Assembly: GCA_002362575.1 (NCBI GenBank)
Contig: DEUM01000031.1
Location: forward strand, 1-27,326
DNA from: Lachnoclostridium sp. UBA3262
Lineage (GTDB): Bacteria; Bacillota; Clostridia; Lachnospirales; Lachnospiraceae
DNA: 27,326 nt
Direction of reading: 5' to 3'
The position numbers and the translations under genes were made by a program. The number at the start of each line of letters is the position of its first letter. Position 1 is the first letter of the stretch. The notes below the pieces were generated by a model that was not told the DNA's origin, made no database searches, and saw only the letters and a program-made list of their open reading frames with translations. Positions 7,670 through 14,638 of the stretch are shown one piece after another.

Positions 7670-9352
7670 TTATTGTTTGTTCAATATATCCATACCGGGC
7701 TGGATGAAAGAATAGAAGCAAGGCTTTGGCTCGCAGAATTTATTCCACAGATAAAGGTTTTGCTTGTTGTCAAGGTAAAGCGGATAGTCATCGCAAATTC
7801 CGAACACAGTTACATTTGTGATATTGCATGGACCACCGTTATCCTTGTCTTCATCAAGTAAAAGCTGCATAAATTCCTGATAGCGGTCCGCCTGCTTTTT
7901 CAAGTTTTCTGCTCCGGCATTTGATGAAGTTTTAAAGGATAGTTCTGTTATTTGAATTTCTAAATTCAATTCGGCATATTTTTGCAGGCAGCATTTAAAA
8001 CTGCCCGGATTGTCGCTATTTAGTTCAGGATAACTTATGCCTACTGTTGGTTGAAGCCCGATACCGTCAATAATCCCTTTTTGCTTTAGTTCGTTTACCA
8101 TAGTATAGATATTGTTCATCTTCTCTGTCTGAAATACATTGTAATCATTATAGAAAAGCTTAACTTCCGGACTTGCGTATTTTCTTGCGAAGGTAAAGGC
8201 CTTTTCCACGTAATCTTCGCCCATAACAGTATACCAGTAATTGCTGATTGCTGTGTCATGGGTAAAATCGTTATCGGATAAAGTAGAGGCCCTTAATTTC
8301 CATCCGCCTTTTGTTACGATATAAGAATTTGCATCGACACAGACACATTCATTGACAACATCCCAACAGTAAACAACGCCCGGATAATTTTCCTGACAGT
8401 GAGTAAGTACCTGCCGGATATAGCTTTCCATACGTTTTTCCATCGTAGCTGCGTCTACTAATTTTTTTGAGGTATCATAGTCCTGATAAAAAAACCAGCT
8501 TGGTGTCTGGTTGTGCCAGATTAATGTGTGCCCTCGCATAGGGATATTATTTTCCTGACAAAATTGCAAAGCGGGATCACAGGTATCAAATTTGCATACC
8601 GGCATACCATCGGCACTTGCCATGGAAGCATCTTGATCCAATAAAAAGACTGGCTTCATCAGATTCGATAAAACCGTACTGTTAAAATGTTTCTTAAGAA
8701 TATCCGTCATGCCTTTGTGCTGTAATGCCATTGTTGATACCGAATTTCCGTTAATGGCGGCCCCAACTGTAAAATACTTTTTATATATGTCTTTAATAGG
8801 CATGGCTTCGTCGCCTTGATAATCTTCATTTGGATTAGGTGTTCTGCCCGGAGTAGCACTAGGCGTCGGTGAACTAGGTGTCGTTGCACTAGGCGTCGCG
8901 CTAGTTTCAGGCGGCGTAGGTGAAGATGACTTCACTGGAGTGGGTGAAGGTAATTTGGTTGGGGCTGGCGGAGAAATTTTCTTATTTATTTTTTTGTTTT
9001 GCTTTTTAATTCTTACTTTTAATTTCCTCTGATAGGTTTTACCCGACTGGCGGATGCGGATTTTGATTTTGACTGTTCCTATTCTTTTCCCAGTTATTTT
9101 TAATTTTTTGCTCTTTTTGCTATAACTTAGCTTGATGAGTTTTTTTGCCTTCTTGGGTACACTCGGTTTAACCTTAGCCTTCTTTGCAAGATTTTTAATT
9201 GATATGCGGGCAGACTTTCCTTTTTGGATGGTAATACTGCTTTTACTAAGTTTTGGCACTTTCTTTTTCCCTTTGCTTATAAATGGGTTCATATTCATAA
9301 GCAAGGAAAATGATAGTAAAAGTGCAAATAGTTTTTTCATGTGTATTGACAT
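7670..9352 (-). CDS. Secreted GH10 endo-1,4-beta-xylanase-like enzyme with Lys-rich N-terminal domain
   Basis: This 560-residue protein has a signal peptide (basic start, hydrophobic residues about 8-22). A very basic beta-rich region follows (about 30-125, roughly 40 Lys/Arg residues) that looks like a bacterial Ig-like repeat. Next come a Pro/Ser/Thr linker (128-175) and a GH10 catalytic domain (about 185-555). The acid/base is E335 in WDVVNE and the nucleophile is E470 in ITEL; HTLIWHNQTPSW (275-286) is also typical. GH10 enzymes cleave the xylan backbone outside the cell. Two conserved features are altered: the usual Q-x-H near the nucleophile reads LQPTV, and the terminal WG-x-x-D-x-x-SW motif reads VFGICDDYPL. 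Substrate or activity may therefore differ. AGGAGG 7 nt upstream supports the start. The gene follows lysC in a probable operon and ends at a shared terminator. Confidence 0.9.
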   Translation of the reverse strand: MSIHMKKLFALLLSFSLLMNMNPFISKGKKKVPKLSKSSITIQKGKSARISIKNLAKKAKVKPSVPKKAKKLIKLSYSKKSKKLKITGKRIGTVKIKIRIRQSGKTYQRKLKVRIKKQNKKINKKISPPAPTKLPSPTPVKSSSPTPPETSATPSATTPSSPTPSATPGRTPNPNEDYQGDEAMPIKDIYKKYFTVGAAINGNSVSTMALQHKGMTDILKKHFNSTVLSNLMKPVFLLDQDASMASADGMPVCKFDTCDPALQFCQENNIPMRGHTLIWHNQTPSWFFYQDYDTSKKLVDAATMEKRMESYIRQVLTHCQENYPGVVYCWDVVNECVCVDANSYIVTKGGWKLRASTLSDNDFTHDTAISNYWYTVMGEDYVEKAFTFARKYASPEVKLFYNDYNVFQTEKMNNIYTMVNELKQKGIIDGIGLQPTVGISYPELNSDNPGSFKCCLQKYAELNLEIQITELSFKTSSNAGAENLKKQADRYQEFMQLLLDEDKDNGGPCNITNVTVFGICDDYPLYLDNKQNLYLWNKFCEPKPCFYSFIQPGMDILNKQ

Positions 9353-9359
9353 AAAACGG

Positions 9360-9366
9360 CCTCCTA
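9360..9366 (-). promoter_or_regulatory. Ribosome binding site of the xylanase overlapping the lysC stop codon
   Basis: On the minus strand the sequence reads TAGGAGG: the TAG stop of lysC (9366-9364) shares bases with the AGGAGG (9365-9360) that precedes the xylanase ATG at 9352 by 7 nt. This arrangement favours termination-reinitiation coupling. Confidence 0.75.
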
Positions 9367-10683
9367 TAATTGGGCAACTACAAAAATATTATAAATCGCG
9401 TTAATCGCATCTTTAAAGTCTTCGTTGCGGACACCGATAATAATGTTTAACTCGCTGGAACCCTGATCAATCATTTTTACATTGATATGAGCGTGGGCGA
9501 GAGCGGAGAACAGTCTCCCGGCGGTACCGCGCGTACTTCTCATACCGCGCCCCACAACAGCAATGAGTGCAAGGTCTGATTCCATTTCAATCGAATCGGG
9601 ATGGGCAATTTGGTGGATATCGGCGATAACCTTCTGCTCTTTCTCCTCAAATTCATCCTGATGGACAAAGATAGTCATCGTGTCTATACCGGATGGCATG
9701 TGCTCAAATGAAATACCGTTACATTCAAATGCCTGTAGTACCTTTCTGCCAAAACCGATCTCGGAATTCATCATGTCCTTTTCGATATTTACTGCGACAA
9801 AGCCCTGCTTGCCGGCAATACCGGTTATAGTATAGGTAGGAATCCGGCAGGTACTCTCCACAATCATGGTGCCGTCGTCCTCCGGCGAGTTGGTGTTTCT
9901 TATGTTAATAGGAATACCGACCTGACGGACAGGGAAAATGGCATCCTCGTGTAAGACAGAAGCGCCCATATAGGCTAGCTCGCGGAGCTCTTTATAAGTA
10001 ATGGTGTGAATCACTTCCGGATGTTTGACAACACGCGGATCTGCCACCAGAAAGCCGGATACATCTGTCCAGTTCTCATACAGGTTGGCATTTACCGCCC
10101 TTGCTACAAGGGAGCCAGTCACATCCGAGCCGCCTCTTGAAAAGGTAACGACAGTACCGTTTGCCATAGCACCGTAAAAGCCCGGAACAACAGCGCGCTC
10201 ACATACATTCAGGCGCTCCGATAAAAGCTTATTTGTCGTCTCATCATCGAAGCTGCCGTCCTTGTGGAAACGAATCACATTTGCCGCATCAATAAATTCG
10301 TAGTTCAGGTACTTTGCCATAATTTTTCCGTTCAGATATTCTCCACGTGACGCAGCATACATAGAACCGGCTTTTGCCAGAAAATGTTTTTTAATTGTCT
10401 CAAAATCTTCAGTTAGTGAAAAATCCAGTTTCAGTCCACGGATAATTTCATTGTATCTATCTTTAATCTGGTTGAGCTGTTTTGTGAACGCCTGACCGCT
10501 TTCAGCAAGCTCATAACAGTGATATAGCATATCCGTTACTTTTGTATCGTCAGAAAACCGTTTGCCGGGAGCAGAAGGGACTACATAACGGCGGGATTCA
10601 TCCGCACGGATAATGTTTCCTACTTTCATAAACTGCTCGGCACTTGCCAAAGAACTTCCGCCGAATTTTACAACTTTTTTCAT
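9364..10683 (-). CDS. lysC: Aspartate kinase
   Basis: This 439-residue aspartokinase phosphorylates L-aspartate with ATP, the first step to lysine, threonine, methionine and diaminopimelate, in the cytoplasm. The N-terminal kinase signature KFGGSS (6-11) and the substrate-loop RGGSDVTGS (183-191) are intact. The C-terminal third (about 285-439) contains two ACT-type regulatory segments, including GRGMRST and the late segment ending in a hydrophobic INAIYNIF helix, so allosteric inhibition by an end product is expected. Length is normal for monofunctional enzymes of Clostridia. A GGAGAG ribosome binding site lies about 8 nt before the ATG. No lysine riboswitch or other long leader precedes it, because the putative promoter is only about 35 nt upstream. 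The neighbour downstream is a xylanase, not a biosynthetic gene, which is unusual. Confidence 0.95.
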   Translation of the reverse strand: MKKVVKFGGSSLASAEQFMKVGNIIRADESRRYVVPSAPGKRFSDDTKVTDMLYHCYELAESGQAFTKQLNQIKDRYNEIIRGLKLDFSLTEDFETIKKHFLAKAGSMYAASRGEYLNGKIMAKYLNYEFIDAANVIRFHKDGSFDDETTNKLLSERLNVCERAVVPGFYGAMANGTVVTFSRGGSDVTGSLVARAVNANLYENWTDVSGFLVADPRVVKHPEVIHTITYKELRELAYMGASVLHEDAIFPVRQVGIPINIRNTNSPEDDGTMIVESTCRIPTYTITGIAGKQGFVAVNIEKDMMNSEIGFGRKVLQAFECNGISFEHMPSGIDTMTIFVHQDEFEEKEQKVIADIHQIAHPDSIEMESDLALIAVVGRGMRSTRGTAGRLFSALAHAHINVKMIDQGSSELNIIIGVRNEDFKDAINAIYNIFVVAQL

Positions 10684-10717
10684 GACTCATCTCTCCATTT
10701 TTCATTATTTTAGTGTC

Positions 10718-10747
10718 ATACTAGTATAGTAAACCACGTTTTTCCAA
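10718..10747 (-). promoter_or_regulatory. Candidate lysC promoter
   Basis: On the minus strand TTGGAA (10747-10742) and TAGTAT (10723-10718) are separated by 18 nt. The -10 lies inside the perfect 10-bp palindrome ATACTAGTAT (10718-10727). The match is moderate and an alternative TATACT a few bases upstream is possible. Confidence 0.35.
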
Positions 10748-10775
10748 TCTTTTCAAGGATTTTTTCAATAAAACG

Positions 10776-10804
10776 TTCATTTTGAAATAATTTTGTGCTA
10801 TACT
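10776..10804 (+). promoter_or_regulatory. Candidate extended -10 promoter for the GTPase operon
   Basis: TGC-TATACT (10796-10804) is an extended -10 element, with a poor -35 (TTCATT, 10776-10781) at 17-nt spacing. It is divergent from the lysC promoter and would start transcription about 60 nt before the first gene of the operon. I see no recognisable Zur operator palindrome here. Confidence 0.4.
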
Positions 10805-10869
10805 ACTATTTAGACTGTCCGAGTATTGCCATTTCGTACTGTCGGGCTGGATTGGAGGTCATGGTTCGT

Positions 10870-11145
10870 ATGCTGGAGGGTATTACATTATATTCTATAT
10901 CATATTACCAAAAAAGTGTATTCAAAGGCAGCTACCGGGGGATGAATTTTCATCTTCAGAAAGCGGGCGATGAAGAAAATCCGGCACTGGAGGCAGTGGC
11001 GTGGAAAGGACCGTTTATTTTAGAAAAAACAGAGGAAGAAATATTTACAAAAAGATTTGAGTTTAGTGATGCGGGAATCGAGGCAGCGAGCGAATGGCTG
11101 TCTGACCAGCAGAAAATATTAGGAGGTAACTATGACAAAGATTGA
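10870..11145 (+). CDS. Small hypothetical protein at the head of the COG0523 GTPase operon
   Basis: This 91-residue soluble protein is not recognised. It has no signal peptide, membrane helix or Cys/His cluster. The N-terminal half looks beta-rich and aromatic (YSISYYQKSVFKGSYRGM), the middle contains AVAWKGPFILEKTEEE, and the C-terminal part looks helical (AGIEAASEWLSDQQ). I chose ATG 10870 because GGAGGT at 10854-10859 is 10 nt upstream; the closer in-frame ATG at 10861 sits too near that site, and a GTG at 10795 lies upstream of the likely transcription start. Its last 14 nt overlap the start of the His-rich GTPase gene, so the two are translationally coupled. That coupling suggests a role in the same metal-handling process, by inference only. 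Confidence 0.7.
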   Translation: MLEGITLYSISYYQKSVFKGSYRGMNFHLQKAGDEENPALEAVAWKGPFILEKTEEEIFTKRFEFSDAGIEAASEWLSDQQKILGGNYDKD

Positions 11146-12205
11146 TATTTTTTCAGGCTTTTTAGGAGCAGGAAAGACTACGTTGATTAAGAAACTGATT
11201 CAGGAAGCGTTTCAGGGCGAGAAGCTGGTGCTGATTGAAAATGAGTTTGGAGAGATTGGCATTGATGGTGGATTCTTAAAGGATTCGGGAATTAATATTA
11301 CGGAAATGAATTCCGGCTGTATCTGCTGTTCCCTTGTCGGTGATTTCGGGACGGCATTGCAGGAGGTATTAGACAAATATTCTCCAGACCGTATTATTAT
11401 TGAGCCTTCCGGCGTTGGCAAGTTGTCTGACGTGATTAAGGCGGTGTCCGGCGTTATGGAGAAAAATGATGACGTTGCCATGAATGGTTATGTAACGGTG
11501 GCAGATGCGACGAAATGTAAAATGTATATGAAGAATTTTGGAGAATTTTACAATAACCAGATAGAAAGTGCAAAGACGATTGTCCTCAGCCGTACCGGAA
11601 AGATTTCAGATGAGAAGCTGAATCAATGTCTTACTCTAATTAAGGAAAAAAATGATAAGGCAACAATAATTACGACACCGTGGGAGGAGATTGACGGGAA
11701 ACAGATCCTCGGTGCGATTGAAGAAAGTAATTCTCTTGAACTAGAGTTGTTAGAGGAGGAAGATGTGTGTCCGGAGTGTGGGCATCACCATGACCACGAC
11801 CATGAGCACCATCACGAGCACGGACATTGCCATCATGAGCATGACCACGAGCACCATCATGACCATGACGAGGAGTGCGGTTGTGGACATCATCACCACC
11901 ACGACCATCACCATCATCATGCAGATGATGTGTTTACCTCTCTTGGAATGGAAACAGCTCATAAGTATACGGAAGATGAGCTGACGGAAATTTTGAAAGA
12001 GCTGTCAAAGGAAGAAAGCGGCTTGGGAAATATTTTGCGTGCGAAAGGTATCGTCGGAGCAGCAGAGGGAGAATGGCTTCATTTTGACCTTGTTCCGGGC
12101 GAATATGAGGTGCGTCGCGGAAGCGCCGATTACACAGGACGAATTTGTGTTATCGGTGCAGAGTTAAAAGAAAATGAGATTAAGGAATTATTTCATATTG
12201 AATAA
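11132..12205 (+). CDS. COG0523 (CobW/YciC/ZNG-type) GTPase with His-rich metal-binding tract
   Basis: This 357-residue G3E-family P-loop GTPase belongs to the group that includes CobW, YciC and zinc chaperones. Walker A is GFLGAGKTT (9-17). The signature metal site GCICC (62-66) lies between Walker A and B, and SRTGK (153-157) occupies the guanine-recognition position. A CPEC motif (213-216) is followed by an insertion rich in His, Asp and Glu (about 218-263), then the CobW C-terminal domain (about 275-357). The role is probably GTP-driven storage or insertion of a metal, most likely zinc or cobalt, into a client protein in the cytoplasm. AGGAGG sits just upstream of ATG 11132, inside the preceding gene. 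The second GTPase starts 14 nt after this stop, so they form an operon. Confidence 0.92.
   Translation: MTKIDIFSGFLGAGKTTLIKKLIQEAFQGEKLVLIENEFGEIGIDGGFLKDSGINITEMNSGCICCSLVGDFGTALQEVLDKYSPDRIIIEPSGVGKLSDVIKAVSGVMEKNDDVAMNGYVTVADATKCKMYMKNFGEFYNNQIESAKTIVLSRTGKISDEKLNQCLTLIKEKNDKATIITTPWEEIDGKQILGAIEESNSLELELLEEEDVCPECGHHHDHDHEHHHEHGHCHHEHDHEHHHDHDEECGCGHHHHHDHHHHHADDVFTSLGMETAHKYTEDELTEILKELSKEESGLGNILRAKGIVGAAEGEWLHFDLVPGEYEVRRGSADYTGRICVIGAELKENEIKELFHIE
11783..11920 (+). repeat. Low-complexity His/Asp/Glu codon tract
   Basis: This stretch encodes about 46 residues that are nearly all His, Asp or Glu, with a few Cys and Gly. The DNA is made of imperfect repeats of CAT/CAC, GAC and GAG codons. 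It is a probable metal-binding loop of the GTPase and a likely site of length variation by slippage between strains. Confidence 0.7.
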
Positions 12206-12219
12206 ATGAGGTGAGATTC

Positions 12220-13173
12220 ATGTTTGGGAATCGGGATATCCCGGTATATCTTTTTACGGGTTTCTTGGAAAGTGGAAAAACGACCTGTATTAAGGAGATA
12301 CTGGAAGAAGGAAACTTTGAGGACGGACTGAAAACTCTCTTTCTGATTACAGAGGAGGGGGAAAAGGAGATTGATGAAAATCTCTTACAATATAATAAGG
12401 TAATTCCGGTTGTCGTTGAAGATGAGGAGGATTTGACGGAGGAGGAATGTAATGCCCTTGTCAAAGAATATAAGCCGGCGCGTATTATGATGGAAGTAAA
12501 TGGTATGTGGAATATGGCGAAGCTTATCAATGAAACGATACCGGAAAACTGGATTATCGTACAGACCTTCACGACAGTAAATGCGGAGACCTTTGAAATG
12601 TATATCAACAATATGAAATCCCTGTTAATGGAGCATTTTAAACAATCGGATTTAGTAATTTTCAACCGCTGCACGCAGGAGATGGACAAGGCATCCATGC
12701 GCCGCAATGTAAAGGCAATCAACCGCCGGGCACAGGTGCTGTTTGAGTCAGAGGACGGCTCAGTGGAGAGTAATATTGAGGAAGAACTTCCTTTTGATGT
12801 TACAAAAAGTGAGATTGTGCTGGAGGATGATGATTTTGGTCTGTGGTATCTGGATGTCAGTGAACATCCGGAAAAATACGAGGGAAAGACAATTCTTTTC
12901 AAGGGGCAGGTATACCGGAACCGGACATTTCCACCGGATGCCTTTGTTCCAGCCAGAGCAGCCATGACTTGCTGTGCTGACGATATCGCAAAAATCGGGT
13001 TTATCTGTCATTATAATGAGGCGGAAAAGCTGAATATAGACGACTGGGTAATGGTATCAGTTAAGGTAAAGCCGGAATTTTCTAAGAAAAACCAGAGTCT
13101 GTATCCGGTTCTCTGGGCGGATAAGGTCGAGGCGGCGGAGCCGCCGGAGGAAGAAGTAGTATACTTTAGTTAG
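12220..13173 (+). CDS. CobW-like GTPase fused to a YcgQ/DUF1980-like C-terminal domain
   Basis: This 317-residue protein has an N-terminal G3E P-loop domain with Walker A GFLESGKTT (14-22) and FNR in the guanine-recognition position (148-150). Unlike its neighbour it lacks the GCxCC metal motif and any His-rich tract. Residues about 208-305 do not look like a CobW C-terminal domain. They resemble the C-terminal domain of YcgQ/TIGR03943 (DUF1980) proteins, with GQVYRNRTFPPDAF followed by ARAAMTCCADD, in which C251-C252 are the conserved pair. YcgQ-type proteins are known companions of COG0523 GTPases and of YcgR permeases. GAGGTGAG (12208-12215) supports ATG 12220; an earlier in-frame GTG (12211) lies within that site. 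The gene ends the operon. A role in metal handling with the first GTPase is inferred. Confidence 0.8.
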   Translation: MFGNRDIPVYLFTGFLESGKTTCIKEILEEGNFEDGLKTLFLITEEGEKEIDENLLQYNKVIPVVVEDEEDLTEEECNALVKEYKPARIMMEVNGMWNMAKLINETIPENWIIVQTFTTVNAETFEMYINNMKSLLMEHFKQSDLVIFNRCTQEMDKASMRRNVKAINRRAQVLFESEDGSVESNIEEELPFDVTKSEIVLEDDDFGLWYLDVSEHPEKYEGKTILFKGQVYRNRTFPPDAFVPARAAMTCCADDIAKIGFICHYNEAEKLNIDDWVMVSVKVKPEFSKKNQSLYPVLWADKVEAAEPPEEEVVYFS

Positions 13174-13242
13174 AAATAAGTCACGAAAGAAAAAGTATTT
13201 TAGTGATAAAGCTGTAGCGGAAGGGGTGTTGGGAAGCGAAAA

Positions 13243-13275
13243 CCCTTTAAAGCAGAGATAAATAAAGGGCTTTTT
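13243..13275 (+). terminator. Intrinsic terminator of the GTPase operon
   Basis: CCCTTTA (13243-13249) pairs with TAAAGGG (13263-13269), followed by C and five T residues (13271-13275). The T-tract overlaps the -35 box of the icd promoter. Confidence 0.7.
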
Positions 13276-13302
13276 GACAACACAATTTTTCTATGATATA
13301 GT
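13274..13302 (+). promoter_or_regulatory. Strong sigma-A promoter of icd
   Basis: A perfect TTGACA (13274-13279) and TATAGT (13297-13302) are separated by exactly 17 nt. This gives a leader of about 33 nt with AGGAGG at 13328-13333. Confidence 0.85.
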
Positions 13303-13341
13303 TAGTAACGACAAAATTAAGAGATATAGGAGGATTGTGTG

Positions 13342-14553
13342 ATGGCTAAAATTCAGATGAAAACCCCGCTAGTTGAGATGGATGGGGACGAGATGACACG
13401 CATTTTATGGCAGATGATAAAGGACGAGTTATTGCTGCCGTATATTGATTTAAAAACAGAATATTATGACCTTGGTCTTGAGTACCGAAACGAGACGAAT
13501 GACAAAGTAACGATAGATTCTGCCGAGGCGACGAAGAAATACGGGGTTGCGGTGAAATGTGCAACGATTACGCCGAATGCAGCACGAATGACAGAGTACG
13601 ATTTGAAGGAGATGTGGAAGTCTCCAAATGGAACGATTCGTGCGGCGTTAGATGGTACGGTATTCCGTGCACCGATTCTGATTAAGGGAATTGTACCGTA
13701 TGTGAAGAATTGGACGAAGCCGATTACTATTGCCCGTCATGCCTATGGTGACGTTTACAAAAATACAGAAATCAAAGTGCCGGGAAAAGGAAAGGCTGAG
13801 CTTGTATTTACCGCCGAGGATGGAACAGAAACGAGAGAGCTGATACATGATTTTGACGGCGCCGGCATTATTCAGGGAATACATAATACTAAGGCGTCAA
13901 TCTCCAGCTTTGCCAGAGCCTGCTTTGGCTATGCGATTGATACGAAGCAGGATTTGTGGTTCGCAACAAAGGATACGATATCGAAAAAATATGACCATAC
14001 CTTTAAAGATGTATTTCAGGAAATTTACGATGCAGAATATAAAGATAAATTTGAAAAACTGGGCATTGAATATTTCTACACCCTGATTGATGACGCTGTG
14101 GCAAGGGTAATCCGCTCGGAGGGCGGTTTTATCTGGGCATGCAAAAACTATGATGGTGACGTAATGTCCGATATGGTAGCTACCGCTTACGGTGATTTGT
14201 CCATGATGACTTCCGTTCTTGTATCTCCGAGCGGTGCATACGAATATGAGGCAGCTCATGGAACGGTACAGCGTCACTATTATAAACATCTCAAGGGAGA
14301 GGAGACTTCGACGAACTCGATTGCCACAATTTTTGCATGGACGGGGGCGCTCCGCAAGAGAGGCGAGCTGGATCATCTGCCGGAGCTTGTAGCATTTGCA
14401 GATAAGCTGGAAAGAGCCTGTGTGAAAACAGTAGAGGATGGGAAAATGACAAAGAGCCTGTCGCTTATTTCCACCTGCGAAAACCCGGTTATTTTGAATA
14501 GCCTTGATTTCATCAAAGCGATTCGTGATACGTTTGATACATTGAGTTATTGA
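13342..14553 (+). CDS. icd: NADP-dependent isocitrate dehydrogenase, eukaryote-type homodimeric class
   Basis: This 403-residue enzyme oxidatively decarboxylates isocitrate to 2-oxoglutarate with NADP+, in the cytoplasm. It supplies NADPH and the carbon skeleton for glutamate. It belongs to the subfamily shared with eukaryotic cytosolic/mitochondrial enzymes: MDGDEMTR (13-20), the substrate-binding SPNGTIR (94-100), RHAYGDVY (132-139), YDGDVMSDMVA with metal-binding aspartates, and EAAHGTVQRHY near the cofactor site. Length matches that class. ATG 13342 lies 8 nt after AGGAGG; an adjacent in-frame GTG at 13339 is less likely. The gene stands alone, with a strong promoter and a downstream hairpin, and no citrate synthase or aconitase nearby. 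This suggests a biosynthetic, partial TCA branch feeding glutamate. Confidence 0.95.
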   Translation: MAKIQMKTPLVEMDGDEMTRILWQMIKDELLLPYIDLKTEYYDLGLEYRNETNDKVTIDSAEATKKYGVAVKCATITPNAARMTEYDLKEMWKSPNGTIRAALDGTVFRAPILIKGIVPYVKNWTKPITIARHAYGDVYKNTEIKVPGKGKAELVFTAEDGTETRELIHDFDGAGIIQGIHNTKASISSFARACFGYAIDTKQDLWFATKDTISKKYDHTFKDVFQEIYDAEYKDKFEKLGIEYFYTLIDDAVARVIRSEGGFIWACKNYDGDVMSDMVATAYGDLSMMTSVLVSPSGAYEYEAAHGTVQRHYYKHLKGEETSTNSIATIFAWTGALRKRGELDHLPELVAFADKLERACVKTVEDGKMTKSLSLISTCENPVILNSLDFIKAIRDTFDTLSY

Positions 14554-14578
14554 CATTGTCAGACTAATTAAAATAATA

Positions 14579-14610
14579 AACTGCCCGCGGGAAAGAAACC
14601 ACGGGCAGTT
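14579..14610. terminator. Intrinsic terminator between icd and the GH2 gene
   Basis: Arms 14579-14590 and 14599-14610 form a 12-bp GC-rich stem with one C/A mismatch and a GAAAGAAA loop. The AT-rich flank on the left side gives a U-rich tail only to the minus-strand transcript, so it best serves the GH2 gene. For icd it is a hairpin with a weak tail. Confidence 0.75.
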
Positions 14611-14638
14611 GTCATTTAATACTATTGGGCAACGCTTC

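Noticed and set aside
10795..10869. GTG start extending the 91-aa protein upstream
   Set aside because: The extension would overlap the promoter -10, and GGAGGT at 10854-10859 clearly serves ATG 10870.
14549..14562. TGACATTGTCA shared between the icd stop region and the palindrome before the ZIP gene
   Set aside because: The shared core is short and self-complementary, and at icd it overlaps the stop codon and lacks the outer arms. Coincidence is more likely than a common operator.
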